Source of the DNA: Cupidesulfovibrio sp000226255
GTDB lineage: Bacteria; Desulfobacterota; Desulfovibrionia; Desulfovibrionales; Desulfovibrionaceae
DNA length: 64,000 nt
Assembly (NCBI RefSeq): GCF_003402415.2
Contig: NZ_AP036014.1
Location: forward strand, 62,001-126,000
Direction: 5' to 3'
The translations under genes and the position numbers were made by a program. The notes beneath the pieces are model-generated. The model did not search any database and had not been told where the DNA came from. It was given only the letters and a program-made list of their open reading frames with translations. Below are positions 7,708-16,563 of the stretch, piece after piece. Within the stretch, counting starts at the first letter, position 1. Each line of letters opens with the position of its first letter.

Positions 7708-8991
7708 ATGGTGGCCCTGATCCTGTTCGGCGGCATGGTGCTGCTGTTCGCGCTGAACGCGCCGGTGGCCGTGGCCTTGGGGGGGGCGGCCTTTGCGGCC
7801 GTGCTGGCCAAGGGGCTGTCCATGCCCGGCGGGCTGGAGCCCATGCTGGCCGTGCAGCGGCTGTATGCCGGGGCCGATTCCTTTCCGCTGCTGGCCGTGC
7901 CGCTGTTCATGCTGGCCGGTGAACTGATGTCCGCCGGGGGCATTTCGCGGCGTATCGTGGCCCTGGCCGACGCCCTGGTGGGCCACCTGCCAGGCGGCCT
8001 GGCGGCGGTTTCGGTGGTGTCGGCCATGTTCTTCGCCGGGGTGTCCGGATCCGCCGCCGCCGACACGGCGGCCGTGGGGTCCATTCTCATCCCGGCCATG
8101 GTCCGGCGTGGCTATCCGGCCCCGCTGGCGGGCGCGGTGCAGGCCGCCGGGGGGTGCATCGGGGTGATCATTCCCCCCAGCATTCCCATGATCGTGTTCG
8201 GCGCGCTCACCGGGGCCTCCATCGGCCGGTTGTTCGCGGGCGGGCTGTTGCCGGGGCTGCTTATGGGCGCGTCGCTGGTGGCCCTGTGCGTTGTGGAGGC
8301 GCGGCGCACGGGCCGGGTGCCGGAGCGGCGCTTCGACGCGCGGGCGCTGTGGACCGCCATCCGCTCCGGGGCGTGGGCGCTGGGCGCGCCCGCCATCATT
8401 CTGGGGACCATCATCGGGGGGGTGGCCACCGCCACCGAATCGGCGGCCATGGCCGTGGCCTATGCCCTGCCCGTGGGGCTGTACGCCCACCGCGAACTGC
8501 GCTGGCGCGACCTGCCGCGCCTGGCCCTGTGCGCCGGTGTGACCTCCGCCGTGGTCATGCTGATCATCGCCGCCGCCTCGCTGTTCGGATGGGTGATGGC
8601 GCTGGAGCGGTTGCCGCAGGCCATCGCGGCGTGGATGCTGTCCCTGTCCGGGGACCGCATCGTCCTGTTGCTGCTGGTGAACCTGCTGCTGCTGGTGGTG
8701 GGCGCGTTTCTGGAAACCACCGCCGCCATCCTGCTGTTCGTGCCGGTGCTGGCGCCGCTGCTGCCCGCGCTGGGCATCGACCTGGTGCACCTGGGGGTCA
8801 TCGTGGTGGTGAACCTGGCCATCGGCATGCTCACCCCGCCGCTGGGGGTGTGCCTGGTGGTGTCATGCTCCATCGCGCGCATTCCGCTTTCGGCCATCAG
8901 CCGGGCCATCGTGCCCCTGCTGGTGGTGTTGCTCATCGACCTGCTGCTGGTGACCTTCTGCCCGCCGCTGGTGCTCTGGCTGGGCGGGTAG
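7708..8991 (+). CDS. dctM: TRAP transporter large permease, DctM family
   Basis: Large membrane subunit that forms the Na+/H+-driven transport path of the TRAP carrier. The start at 7708 is preferred over an earlier in-frame ATG at 7627 because GGAGGG precedes it, it directly follows the dctQ stop, and it begins with the typical VALILFGGMVLLFALNAPVAVALG helix. 427 residues, about twelve membrane segments, with family stretches such as LLAVPLFMLAGELMSAGG, GVSGSAAADTAAVGSILIPAM, GVIIPPSIPMIVFGA and LTPPLGVCLVVSC. It ends the operon and is convergent with a lysR gene 39 bases away. Confidence 0.95.
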   Translation: MVALILFGGMVLLFALNAPVAVALGGAAFAAVLAKGLSMPGGLEPMLAVQRLYAGADSFPLLAVPLFMLAGELMSAGGISRRIVALADALVGHLPGGLAAVSVVSAMFFAGVSGSAAADTAAVGSILIPAMVRRGYPAPLAGAVQAAGGCIGVIIPPSIPMIVFGALTGASIGRLFAGGLLPGLLMGASLVALCVVEARRTGRVPERRFDARALWTAIRSGAWALGAPAIILGTIIGGVATATESAAMAVAYALPVGLYAHRELRWRDLPRLALCAGVTSAVVMLIIAAASLFGWVMALERLPQAIAAWMLSLSGDRIVLLLLVNLLLLVVGAFLETTAAILLFVPVLAPLLPALGIDLVHLGVIVVVNLAIGMLTPPLGVCLVVSCSIARIPLSAISRAIVPLLVVLLIDLLLVTFCPPLVLWLGG

Positions 8992-9030
8992 GACTTCCCG
9001 CCCTTCCGGGTGCCGGGGCCGCGCCCAACG

Positions 9031-10074
9031 TCAGTCCGCCGGGGTCTCCCTCTCCGCGTCCTCTCCGTTCGGCCCGTCCGCCCCGCCGAAATCCCTCTTG
9101 AGGAACGGTGTGGCGTTGCCGTTCGCCGCTGCGGCATCCCCCTCGCCGCCGAAACTGCCCACCACGTCCAGAAAGCCGCGCAACAGGGCATCGTCGCGCC
9201 CGGCGCGCCACACCAGGTCCAGACGAATGTCCGGCAAGCCTGGCCGGATATCCGGCAGGCCGGACGTATGGCCCGTTGCCCCGTTGCCTGTCGCCACGTC
9301 GCGGTACACCACGCCCTCGCGCGGTTCGCTGCGGGCGGAAGCGGGTACGATGGCCGCGCCCACCCCGGCCGCCACCAGGGCGCGCTGGGTGTTCAGGCCC
9401 ACCGCTTCCTGCGGAACCTCCGGCGAGAAGCCCGCCGCACGGCACGCGGCAATGACGGCGTCGTACGCCGCCGGAAACACCCGGCGTGGGTAGAGGATCA
9501 GCGGCACCCCGGCCAGCGCGGCCAGGGGCACCACCCGGAGGCTGGCCAGCGGATGCTGCGCGGACAGGGCCACCACCTGCGGTTCGCGCAGGAAGGGGGC
9601 ATGGTCGAAGCCCTCCGGCAGGCCGTCCAGGTTGCGCAACAGGCCCACGTCCAGTTCGCCGGATTCGATGCGCCGCAGTTGCAGCAGGGTGCCCATTTCG
9701 CGCAGTTCCAGCCGCACGCCGGGGCAGTGCGCCCGGTAGGCTGCCACCGCCTGCGGAAAGCGCGTGGCCGCCGCGCTGACCACAAAGCCCAGCCGCAGCC
9801 GCCCCCGCTCACCCCGCGCCGCGCCGCGCGCCCGTTCCACCGCCGCGTCCAGTCCGGCCAGTAGGGCCTGCACGTCGTCGCGCAGGGCCTCGCCCGCAGG
9901 GGTGGCCCGCACCGTGCGGCTGGTGCGCTCGAACAGGCGCACCCCCAGCTCCTCTTCCAGCGCTTGAATCTGCTGGCTGAGCGGCGGCTGCGAAACGTGC
10001 ATGCGCCGGGCGGCCCGTCCGAAGTGCAGTTCTTCCGCCACGGCCAGGAAATAACGCAGCTGGCGCAACTCCAT
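9031..10074 (-). CDS. LysR-family transcription regulator
   Basis: Regulator with an N-terminal winged helix (MELRQLRYFLAVAEELHFGRAARRM, then VSQPPLSQQIQALEEELGVRLFER) and a periplasmic-binding-like effector domain (from GRLRLGFVVSAAA). The start at 10074 is chosen over an ATG six codons upstream because AGAGG then sits at the right distance. At 347 residues it is longer than the usual 300; the extra length is a Gly/Asp/Asn-rich C-terminal tail and an insert reading GLPDIRPGLPDIR, which comes from a local DNA repeat (around 9228-9264, with GGCCGGATATCCGGCAGGCC). It converges on dctM and diverges from a tiny ORF and mdaB, so either the TRAP operon or mdaB could be its target; LysR-mdaB neighbours are common. 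Confidence 0.9.
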   Translation of the reverse strand: MELRQLRYFLAVAEELHFGRAARRMHVSQPPLSQQIQALEEELGVRLFERTSRTVRATPAGEALRDDVQALLAGLDAAVERARGAARGERGRLRLGFVVSAAATRFPQAVAAYRAHCPGVRLELREMGTLLQLRRIESGELDVGLLRNLDGLPEGFDHAPFLREPQVVALSAQHPLASLRVVPLAALAGVPLILYPRRVFPAAYDAVIAACRAAGFSPEVPQEAVGLNTQRALVAAGVGAAIVPASARSEPREGVVYRDVATGNGATGHTSGLPDIRPGLPDIRLDLVWRAGRDDALLRGFLDVVGSFGGEGDAAAANGNATPFLKRDFGGADGPNGEDAERETPAD

Positions 10075-10267
10075 GATTGATATCCTCTGCATATTGATTG
10101 GCCCTTAAAATCGAATTGGACATATCATTCGGTGCGCCGTAGCGTCCAGACCATGCACTCGGCCCCCGTGGCCGGTTGGTGCGTACGGACAGGTGGAGCA
10201 CGACAGGCGGTTCAGGATGGTCTTGGCCGCCCGCTCCATCACCCGGCAACAGTATCCGGAGCATGCC

Positions 10268-10399
10268 ATGTTCGCACTTGCCGTCATTCAGCCCCGCCCC
10301 GACCGTCGCCCGCCCGTGCTGGTGCGCCTGATGCTGGCCGTGCTGATGGGCGTGGTGCTGGGCGTGGCCATGGGGCTTGGCCCCACGCTGGCCCCGTAA
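10268..10399 (+). CDS. Small single-span membrane protein, unknown function
   Basis: A 43-residue ORF: a short Pro/Arg-rich N-terminus followed by one hydrophobic segment (VRLMLAVLMGVVLGVAMGLG). GGAG six bases before the ATG gives a good ribosome-binding site, and a strong terminator follows 64 bases after the stop, which together suggest a real transcription unit. It diverges from the lysR gene. I recognise no family. Gly/Ala/Val/Leu bias is also common by chance in GC-rich DNA, so confidence is moderate. Confidence 0.45.
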   Translation: MFALAVIQPRPDRRPPVLVRLMLAVLMGVVLGVAMGLGPTLAP

Positions 10400-10462
10400 C
10401 GCTCGCCCCATTCGACCGCCACGCGCCAAGGGCCCGCCTGAAGCCCGGACGCGCGAAACAAG

Positions 10463-10496
10463 GACGCCCCCTACCTGCCGGAGGGGGCGTCTTTTG
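10463..10496 (+). terminator. Intrinsic terminator after the small membrane ORF
   Basis: Stem GACGCCCCCT / AGGGGGCGTC with an 8-base loop, followed by TTTTGT. It separates the small ORF from mdaB. Confidence 0.8.
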
Positions 10497-10582
10497 TCGT
10501 TGGTGCGGAACGGGGCTGCGGGTGCCGTCGCCTCGGATGGTGGCCCATGGTGGCCCCCCCCCACGCACCAAAAAGTGCCTGC

Positions 10583-10610
10583 TTGACCGGGCCGCCCAGC
10601 GGGATATTTG
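10583..10610 (+). promoter_or_regulatory. Sigma-70-type promoter candidate for mdaB
   Basis: TTGACC, 16 bases, TATTTG, placed 77 bases before the mdaB ATG and downstream of the preceding terminator. Confidence 0.45.
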
Positions 10611-10686
10611 TGGGACAGTACCAAACCGCGCCCGATGCCCGGCAGCCTGTTTCTGCCGGGCGGGCGCACAGCCCAGCGAGGTTGCC

Positions 10687-11271
10687 ATGAACGTCCTGAT
10701 CATCAACGGGCACGAGCCCTATCCCTTTTCACCCGGCACACTGAACCGCCACCTGGTCGAACTGGCCCGCACCACGCTGGAAGGGCTGGGCCACACGGTG
10801 CAGGTCACCGAAACCAGCAAGCCCTACGACGTGGCGGAGGAAATCGACCGCCACCTGTGGGCGGACAGGATCATCGTGCAGTCGCCGGTGAACTGGATGG
10901 GCTTTGCATGGAGCTGCAAGAAGTACATGGACCACGTTTATTCCATGGGTACCGACGGCAGGCTGTGCCAGGGCGACGGCCGCAGCCGCTCCGCGCCGGA
11001 ACGGCAGTACGGCTCCGGTGGGGCGTTGCACGGCAGGCAGTACATGCTTTCGCTGACCTTCAACGCGCCCGCCGAGGCCTTTGGCGATGCCGGGCAGTAC
11101 CTGTTCGGCGGCAAGACCGTGGACGACCTGTTCTTTCCCGCGCACATGAACTTCCGGTTCTTCGGCATGACGCCGCTGGAAACCTTCTGCTGCCACGACG
11201 TGGTCAAGAACCCGCGCATCGAGGAAGACTGCGAACGGTACAAGGCGCATCTTGCGCGGCTGTTCGGGTAG
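10687..11271 (+). CDS. mdaB: NAD(P)H-dependent quinone reductase, MdaB type
   Basis: Flavodoxin-fold FAD enzyme that reduces quinones by two electrons, limiting semiquinone and reactive oxygen formation. The 194 residues match the length of E. coli MdaB and the order of its motifs: MNVLIINGHEP, GHTVQVTETSKPYDVAEEI, LWADRIIVQSPVNWMG, WSCKKYMDHVYSMG, then DGRSRSAPERQYGSGG, GRQYMLSLTFNAP, AEAF and MTPLETFCCHDV. CGAGG precedes the ATG. It has its own promoter candidate and a nearby LysR gene in the opposite orientation. The assignment to MdaB rather than other flavodoxin-like reductases rests on this motif order. Confidence 0.88.
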   Translation: MNVLIINGHEPYPFSPGTLNRHLVELARTTLEGLGHTVQVTETSKPYDVAEEIDRHLWADRIIVQSPVNWMGFAWSCKKYMDHVYSMGTDGRLCQGDGRSRSAPERQYGSGGALHGRQYMLSLTFNAPAEAFGDAGQYLFGGKTVDDLFFPAHMNFRFFGMTPLETFCCHDVVKNPRIEEDCERYKAHLARLFG

Positions 11272-11370
11272 GGCAGGCTCAACCGGAATGCTTGCGTGCA
11301 TGAAAAAACGACGCCCCATGCTGGGGGGCGGGCTGTTGACGTAATATTAAAAGTTTTGGGGGGAGGGGGT

Positions 11371-11462
11371 GCGGGGGAGGAGACCCTTTACACGCTTTGC
11401 GGACGCCATCCGTACGGCTCGGAGACTCGCCTACGGCTGCCGCAAAAGGGTCCCTCCCCCGC
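11371..11462. repeat. Imperfect inverted-repeat element
   Basis: Left arm GCGGGGGAGGAGACCCTTT (11371-11389) pairs with the right arm AAAGGGTCCCTCCCCCGC (11445-11462), with a second inner pairing TTTGCGG / CCGCAAA (11397-11403 and 11440-11446). A purine-rich run GGGGGGAGGGGG lies on the left flank. It looks like a dispersed intergenic element or a large hairpin between mdaB and the U32 gene, not a coding region. Confidence 0.6.
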
Positions 11463-11485
11463 AAGAATTTCGGGTTGTCGAAAAC

Positions 11486-11525
11486 GCAAAGACGCCCTCT
11501 GCGACAGGGGGCGTCTTTGCATTTC
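11486..11525. terminator. Bidirectional terminator between mdaB and the U32 gene
   Basis: Near-perfect 13-bp stem GCAAAGACGCCCT / GGGGCGTCTTTGC with ATTTC after it on the plus strand and GTTTTCG after it on the minus strand. Confidence 0.8.
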
Positions 11526-11549
11526 GGTCGGGCGGAAGCTCCGATTTGG

Positions 11550-14291
11550 CTACAGCAACGGAATATCCCAGTTGAAGGGACTGGTCCGGCGCGGCTCGGG
11601 CACGGTCTGGGGCGGGTGCTCGTCGATGCGCACGAACAGGGTGTACCCGGCGGATTCCAGCTGGGCGCGGCGGTCCTCTATGTCCAGCGGCCAGCCGGGG
11701 TAGATCCAGGTGTTCTGGCCGTAGCGGCGGGCCCAGAACACCTCGTTCTTGGGGCTGTTGAACGGCTCGCCCTGCTTCAGGCCCTCCAGATGGTGGCGGG
11801 TGACGCCCATGGGCCAGTAGCCGGACAGCACTACGCCCAGCGGCAGGCAGCTCTGGCGCGGCAGGGCCAGCATGTCCTCTCCGGGCAGTTCGGGGCTGAC
11901 GATGGCAGCGGCAAAGCCCAGTTGGCGCAGTACGGCCAGCGCGGCCGGGTTGGCGGTGTTGCAGAAGGGACCAGCCGTCAGCGACAGGTCGCGTCTGGCG
12001 TGCGCATCGCCGAACAGGCTGACCTGCCACGGCGCGTTGAGCACGAAGTGGCGCGCCCCGTCGCGGACGGCCTCGCGGGCCATGCGCAGCCACTGGGCCT
12101 CCTCGTCCGGCCAGATCACCGGGGGCAGCCACCACGAGATGCGCGGGTACAGCGTGCGCGACACCTCGCGCAGGGCTTTCGGCGACAGCCACAGGCCCAT
12201 TACCGTGCCGGGCCGCACCCCGGCCTTGCCCTCGCGGCCGTGCGGCAGCGAGCCGCGCAGGATCACGTCCAGCGGGCGCGCGGCCTTGCCGGGGGCGGGG
12301 TAGGTGGGGGCGAATTCCACCGGGCCGCCTTCGCGGCGGGCGTCGCGGTGGCGTTCCAGCTTGGACTGCCAGGTGCGCACCTCGCGCGTCAGTTCCTGTT
12401 CGCGGCGGTCGATGAGGAACACCGGCGTGCCCAGCTTGGGCGTCTTGTGGCGCGGCAGGCGCAGGTTGAAGGTGCCCGCCTTGGGGATGTGGCGGGCCAC
12501 CGGCAGGGTGGTGTGCCACGATTCGTCCTCGTAGCCGATGCGCAGGAGGTCCTGCGGCAGCAGCTCGAAGCGCGGCCTGAAGTAGATGCCGCCCTCCGGG
12601 GTCTGGCCCACCTTGCCCGCCAGCAGGCCGGAACTGGTCTGCTCGCCGGGGGCGGTGGGGTCGCCCCCGCGCTGGGGCAGGAAGCGGGCGTGGGTGCCGG
12701 GACGGCCAAGGGCCATCTCCAGGATGTCCTCGGCCTGCTTGCGGGCCTTGGGATCGTCCGGGTTGTCGCGCAGCAGGCGGTAGGCCGACACGGCGTAGTA
12801 CACGTAGTGCGGCCCCTTCTTGCGGCCCTCGATCTTCCACGAGGCCAGGTGCGGCACCGACAGCAGCGTCTTGGCCAGCACGTCCAGCGAAAGGTCCAGG
12901 CACGAGAAGAAGCGCCCCTCGCGGCCCTTCTGGCGGTACACCCGGCGGCAGGGCTGCACGCAGCGGCCGCGCAGGCCGCTTTTGCCGCCCATGTAGCTGG
13001 ACCAGTAGCAGCGGCCCGACACGCAGTAGCACAGCGCGCCGTGCACGAAGAATTCCAGGTCCAGCCCGTCCGGGCAGGCGGTTCCGCAGGCGCGGATTTC
13101 GTCGATGTTCAGCTCGCGCGGCAGGATAACCCGGCTGGCCCCCAACTGGCGCGCCACGGTGAGCGCGGCGGGGTGGGTGATGTTGGCCAGCGTGGACAGG
13201 TGCATCTCGCCCGTGAACCCGGCCTGCCGGGCGATGTCCAGCATGCCGAGGTCCTGCACGATGAGCGCGTCGGGCCGCACGTCGCGGGCCAGACGGGCCA
13301 CCAGGCGTCCGGCGGCGTCGGTGTCGCCCGGCTTCAGCATGGAGTTCATGGCAACGTAGATGCGGCGGCCCTCGGAGTGGGCCAGGTCCGTCAGCGCGGC
13401 CAGTTCGCCGGTGGAGAAGTTTTCCGCCTGCATGCGGGCCGAGAAATGTTTCAGGCCCAGATACACCGCGTCGGCTCCAGCGGCGAAGGCGGCCAGCGCG
13501 GCGGGCATGTCGCCCGCCGGGGCGAGGATTTCGGGGGTGCGCAGGCCGTCCGCCTGGGCTGGCGCGGCACTGCCGGATGCGGCCGAGGCGGTCCCGCTGG
13601 GGGGCAGCAGTTCCGCCAGTTCCGCGTCGGTCAGGCGGGTGCGGCGGTGCTCGCGTTCCGGGGCGCGGTCGTCCACGAATTCGTCGGCCTTGCCCGAGGA
13701 TTGGGCCGGATTGCTCGGACGCGCAGGGCGCGACGGACGATCCGCGCGGGGGCCGGAACGGTCATCACGCCCACTGTCCCGGCGACTGTCGCGGCGTTCC
13801 CCGGCGCGGGTATCACCGCCACGAGGGTCGGTTGTCCAGTCGTCGTGGTCCCGCTTGCCGGAGCGTTTTCCGGACTGTTTGCCGGACGGCTTGCCGGATT
13901 GTCTGTCGGACGGCTTGCCCGACTGTTTGTCTGTCGGCTTGCCCTGCTGCCCGCCATGCGGACCGCCCTGGCCAGCGGGGCGCTTGCCGCCGCGCGGGCC
14001 GGTGGGCTTTTGCGCATCCTGCCCGTCTTCCTGCTGCGGTCGACGGGTGCGGGTGGGGCGGTCCTCGCGTTCGGCCTGCGCGCCGCTGTCCTTACGGGCC
14101 GGACGTGCGGGGCGGGGGGCGCGGGACTGCTGGTCGTCACGCCCGCGCGAGCGGGGGGCGTCGCCCGTATCGGGCTTGCCGGACTTCCCGGATTTCCCGG
14201 TCGCGTCGGGCTTTTTCGGACCGGCCGGGCGCTTGCCCGTGGCGGCGGCGCCCTTGGGGCCGGATGCGGGGCGTGAAGGCTTGCTGGACAT
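11550..14291 (-). CDS. U32-family peptidase-like protein with long disordered N-terminus
   Basis: 913 residues. The C-terminal two thirds (from about residue 250, LRTPEILAPAGDM) is a U32 domain: GADAVYLGLKHFSARMQAENFS, YVAMNSMLKPGDTD, DALIVQDLGMLDIAR, the cysteine pairs in FVHGALCYCVSGRCYWSS and GRCVQPCRR. U32 proteins with such cysteine clusters include the RNA-hydroxylating TrhP/RlhA group, so an RNA-modifying role is as plausible as proteolysis. The first 250 residues are Lys/Arg/Asp/Ser/Gly/Pro-rich with repeats of the type KQSGKPSDRQSGKPS, predicted disordered and highly charged. Such a tail is unusual for U32 and could bind RNA. It ends at a bidirectional terminator and diverges from pyrK. 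Confidence 0.9.
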   Translation of the reverse strand: MSSKPSRPASGPKGAAATGKRPAGPKKPDATGKSGKSGKPDTGDAPRSRGRDDQQSRAPRPARPARKDSGAQAEREDRPTRTRRPQQEDGQDAQKPTGPRGGKRPAGQGGPHGGQQGKPTDKQSGKPSDRQSGKPSGKQSGKRSGKRDHDDWTTDPRGGDTRAGERRDSRRDSGRDDRSGPRADRPSRPARPSNPAQSSGKADEFVDDRAPEREHRRTRLTDAELAELLPPSGTASAASGSAAPAQADGLRTPEILAPAGDMPAALAAFAAGADAVYLGLKHFSARMQAENFSTGELAALTDLAHSEGRRIYVAMNSMLKPGDTDAAGRLVARLARDVRPDALIVQDLGMLDIARQAGFTGEMHLSTLANITHPAALTVARQLGASRVILPRELNIDEIRACGTACPDGLDLEFFVHGALCYCVSGRCYWSSYMGGKSGLRGRCVQPCRRVYRQKGREGRFFSCLDLSLDVLAKTLLSVPHLASWKIEGRKKGPHYVYYAVSAYRLLRDNPDDPKARKQAEDILEMALGRPGTHARFLPQRGGDPTAPGEQTSSGLLAGKVGQTPEGGIYFRPRFELLPQDLLRIGYEDESWHTTLPVARHIPKAGTFNLRLPRHKTPKLGTPVFLIDRREQELTREVRTWQSKLERHRDARREGGPVEFAPTYPAPGKAARPLDVILRGSLPHGREGKAGVRPGTVMGLWLSPKALREVSRTLYPRISWWLPPVIWPDEEAQWLRMAREAVRDGARHFVLNAPWQVSLFGDAHARRDLSLTAGPFCNTANPAALAVLRQLGFAAAIVSPELPGEDMLALPRQSCLPLGVVLSGYWPMGVTRHHLEGLKQGEPFNSPKNEVFWARRYGQNTWIYPGWPLDIEDRRAQLESAGYTLFVRIDEHPPQTVPEPRRTSPFNWDIPLL

Positions 14292-14734
14292 GACTATGTT
14301 TCTCCGCAGGGGGATGCACTATGCGTTGGGGGGATGCCCGCCCGGCGGAAAAGGCCGGATGAAGGATCGGCGCGCGCGGGGGGCTGCGTGGCGGCGGTGA
14401 CGTGATGACGTCGCGGTGGCCGCACGGGGAGCAGTGCATCTAACCATAGAACGCCCGCATGGCAACCGCAATGGTTCGCGCCCATTTCCGGAGGTGGCGC
14501 GGGGGGGCGCATCCGCATCGCATCCTCATCACGTCCTCATCGTATCTGGGCCGCATCCGCGTCGTACCGGGCCATGTGCGCGGCCCCGCACCGTCCACCG
14601 GAGCTTGACCCGGCCCGCGCCGCCGACTACACCCGTATGCACGGGGGGCACGCGCGGTTGCCGTCTCCGGGTGCGCCCGCACCCCGGCGGCCACACGACG
14701 CGGCCACATTCTTTTCGAGGACACCATCACCGCC
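14292..14734. other. Divergent intergenic region, U32 gene and pyrK
   Basis: Holds promoters in both directions. A pyrK promoter candidate is listed separately. I see no attenuator or PyrR-type hairpin, and no gene. Confidence 0.55.
14605..14633 (+). promoter_or_regulatory. Sigma-70-type promoter candidate for pyrK-pyrD
   Basis: TTGACC, 17 bases, TACACC, ending 101 bases before the pyrK ATG. Confidence 0.4.
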
Positions 14735-15604
14735 ATGAACACACCCGCCTGCACCGACCTGACGGTGCTCGACCTCGTTCCCTTCGGACAGACCGGCGGC
14801 GAGGCCCGCTTCTTCGCCCTGCGCCTGGAACGCCCCCAGTGGGCCGACTGGAAGCCCGGCCAGTTCGTCATGCTGCGCCCCGCCGGATGGGCGCTGGACA
14901 TGCTGTGGGCGCGCCCCTTCTCCATCTGCCGCATCAGCGCCCGCGACCTGGTCATCTTCTTCCAGGTGGTGGGGCGCGGCACCGCGCGCCTTGCCCAACT
15001 GCGCACCGGCGACGTGGTGCACGTGTGGGGCCCGCTGGGCAACGCCTTCGCCATGGAGCCGGACACCCCCACCCTGATGCTGGCCGGGGGCATCGGCATC
15101 GCGCCGTTCATCGGCTATGCCCACACCCACCCCAAGCCGTGGAACCTGTGGATGGATTTCGGCCACCGCATGCCGCTGGGGTGCTACCCCTTCGAGAGCA
15201 TCAACGAAAAGATCATGGCCGACAGCCACCACGAGGAAGGTCCCGAAGACCTTTCGCGGTTCATCGAGACCATGGGCCGCAGGATGCGCGAATTCCGCGA
15301 CCAGAACGGGCTGGTGCTGGCCTGCGGGCCCACCCCCTTCCTGCGCACGGTGCGCTCGTTCGCGCTGGAATACGGCGTGCGCACCCAGCTTTCGCTGGAA
15401 ACGCGCATGGCCTGCGGCGTGGGCGCGTGCCTGGGCTGCGTGTGCCGCACCACCGAGCAGTGGCCCGACCCGGCCAGGGCGGGCGGCAACGTGCAGACCT
15501 GCACCCAGGGCCCCGTGTTCTGGGCGGAACAGATCACCTTCGACGACGAAACCGCCGCCCCGCCCACGGCTGCCGATGCGCCCGTGCAGGCCTGCGAACG
15601 CTAG
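14735..15604 (+). CDS. pyrK: Dihydroorotate dehydrogenase electron-transfer subunit
   Basis: FAD and [2Fe-2S] subunit that passes electrons from dihydroorotate oxidation (by PyrD) to NAD+ in class 1B dihydroorotate dehydrogenase, step four of pyrimidine synthesis. The 289-residue chain has the ferredoxin-reductase-like FAD region (PGQFVMLRP, RPFSICRI), the nucleotide-binding region (LMLAGGIGIAPFIGYA) and, near residues 228-250, the cluster motif MACGVGACLGCVC with a fourth cysteine in VQTC. It is longer than Gram-positive PyrK (about 255) because of a loop around residues 146-175 and an Ala-rich tail. pyrD starts 28 bases downstream, so the pair forms one operon and one enzyme. Confidence 0.93.
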   Translation: MNTPACTDLTVLDLVPFGQTGGEARFFALRLERPQWADWKPGQFVMLRPAGWALDMLWARPFSICRISARDLVIFFQVVGRGTARLAQLRTGDVVHVWGPLGNAFAMEPDTPTLMLAGGIGIAPFIGYAHTHPKPWNLWMDFGHRMPLGCYPFESINEKIMADSHHEEGPEDLSRFIETMGRRMREFRDQNGLVLACGPTPFLRTVRSFALEYGVRTQLSLETRMACGVGACLGCVCRTTEQWPDPARAGGNVQTCTQGPVFWAEQITFDDETAAPPTAADAPVQACER

Positions 15605-15631
15605 GGCCAGGACGAGGAGCAGGATACACTC

Positions 15632-16558
15632 ATGATCGACATGCACGTTACCCTTCCCGGCGGGCTGCACCCGCTGACCCTGAACAACCCGGTCATGACC
15701 GCCTCGGGCACCTTCGGGTACGGGGTGGAGTTCACCCCCTACGGCGACCTGACCAGGCTCGGCGGCATCGTGGTCAAGGGCCTGTCCCTGGCCCCGCGCC
15801 GGGGCAACCCCATGCCCCGCGTGGCCGAAACGCCTTGCGGCATGCTGAACGCCGTGGGGTTGCAGAATGACGGCGTCGAGTACTTCGTGCGCACCACCCT
15901 GCCCAAGCTCCCGTGGCGCGAGGTGCCCATCGTGGCCAACCTGTACGCCTGCGACCCCGGCGAATTCGGCGAACTGGCCGCCGTGCTGGCCGCCGAAGAG
16001 GGCGTGGCCGCGCTGGAAGTGAACATCTCCTGCCCCAACGTGAAGGAAGGCGGCGTGATCTTCGGCCAGGACCCGCGTCAGGCCGCCAAGGTGACCGAGG
16101 CGGTGAAGATGCGCGCGGGCAGCAAGCCGGTCATCGTCAAGCTGTCGCCCAACGTCACCGACATCGCCCACATGGCCCGCGCCGTGGAAGACGCCGGGGC
16201 CGACGTGCTGTCCTGCATCAACACCCTGACCGGCATGGGCGTGGACATCAACACCCGCAAGCCCCTGCTGGCCAACGTGGTGGGCGGCCTGTCCGGCCCG
16301 GCCATCAAGCCCGTGGCCCTGCGCTGCGTGTGGCAGGTGGCGAAAGCCGTGTCCATTCCGGTCATCGGCATCGGCGGCATCACCAGCGCGGAGGACGTGC
16401 TGGAATTCCTGCTCGTCGGCGCGCACGCCGTGCAGGTGGGCACCGCCAACTTCATCCGCCCCGACTTCGTGTTCCGCCTGGTGGACGACCTGGCCGCCCT
16501 GTGCGAGCGCATGGGCATTGAGCAATGGGATGATTTCAGGGGCACGCTGAAGGTGTAG
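15632..16558 (+). CDS. pyrD: Dihydroorotate dehydrogenase, class 1B catalytic subunit
   Basis: FMN enzyme that oxidises dihydroorotate to orotate. 308 residues, the usual length for the class 1 family. Recognisable stretches: NPVMTASGTFGYG near the start, GIVVKGLSLAPRRGNP, the active-site region EVNISCPNVKEGG with its cysteine base (class 1 type, not the serine of class 2), ADVLSCINTLTGM and the FMN phosphate loop region VIGIGGITSAEDVLEFL. The start is preceded by GAGGAGCAGG. The cysteine base and the adjacent pyrK together fix class 1B, which uses NAD+ rather than fumarate or quinone. Confidence 0.95.
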   Translation: MIDMHVTLPGGLHPLTLNNPVMTASGTFGYGVEFTPYGDLTRLGGIVVKGLSLAPRRGNPMPRVAETPCGMLNAVGLQNDGVEYFVRTTLPKLPWREVPIVANLYACDPGEFGELAAVLAAEEGVAALEVNISCPNVKEGGVIFGQDPRQAAKVTEAVKMRAGSKPVIVKLSPNVTDIAHMARAVEDAGADVLSCINTLTGMGVDINTRKPLLANVVGGLSGPAIKPVALRCVWQVAKAVSIPVIGIGGITSAEDVLEFLLVGAHAVQVGTANFIRPDFVFRLVDDLAALCERMGIEQWDDFRGTLKV

Positions 16559-16563
16559 CGGGG

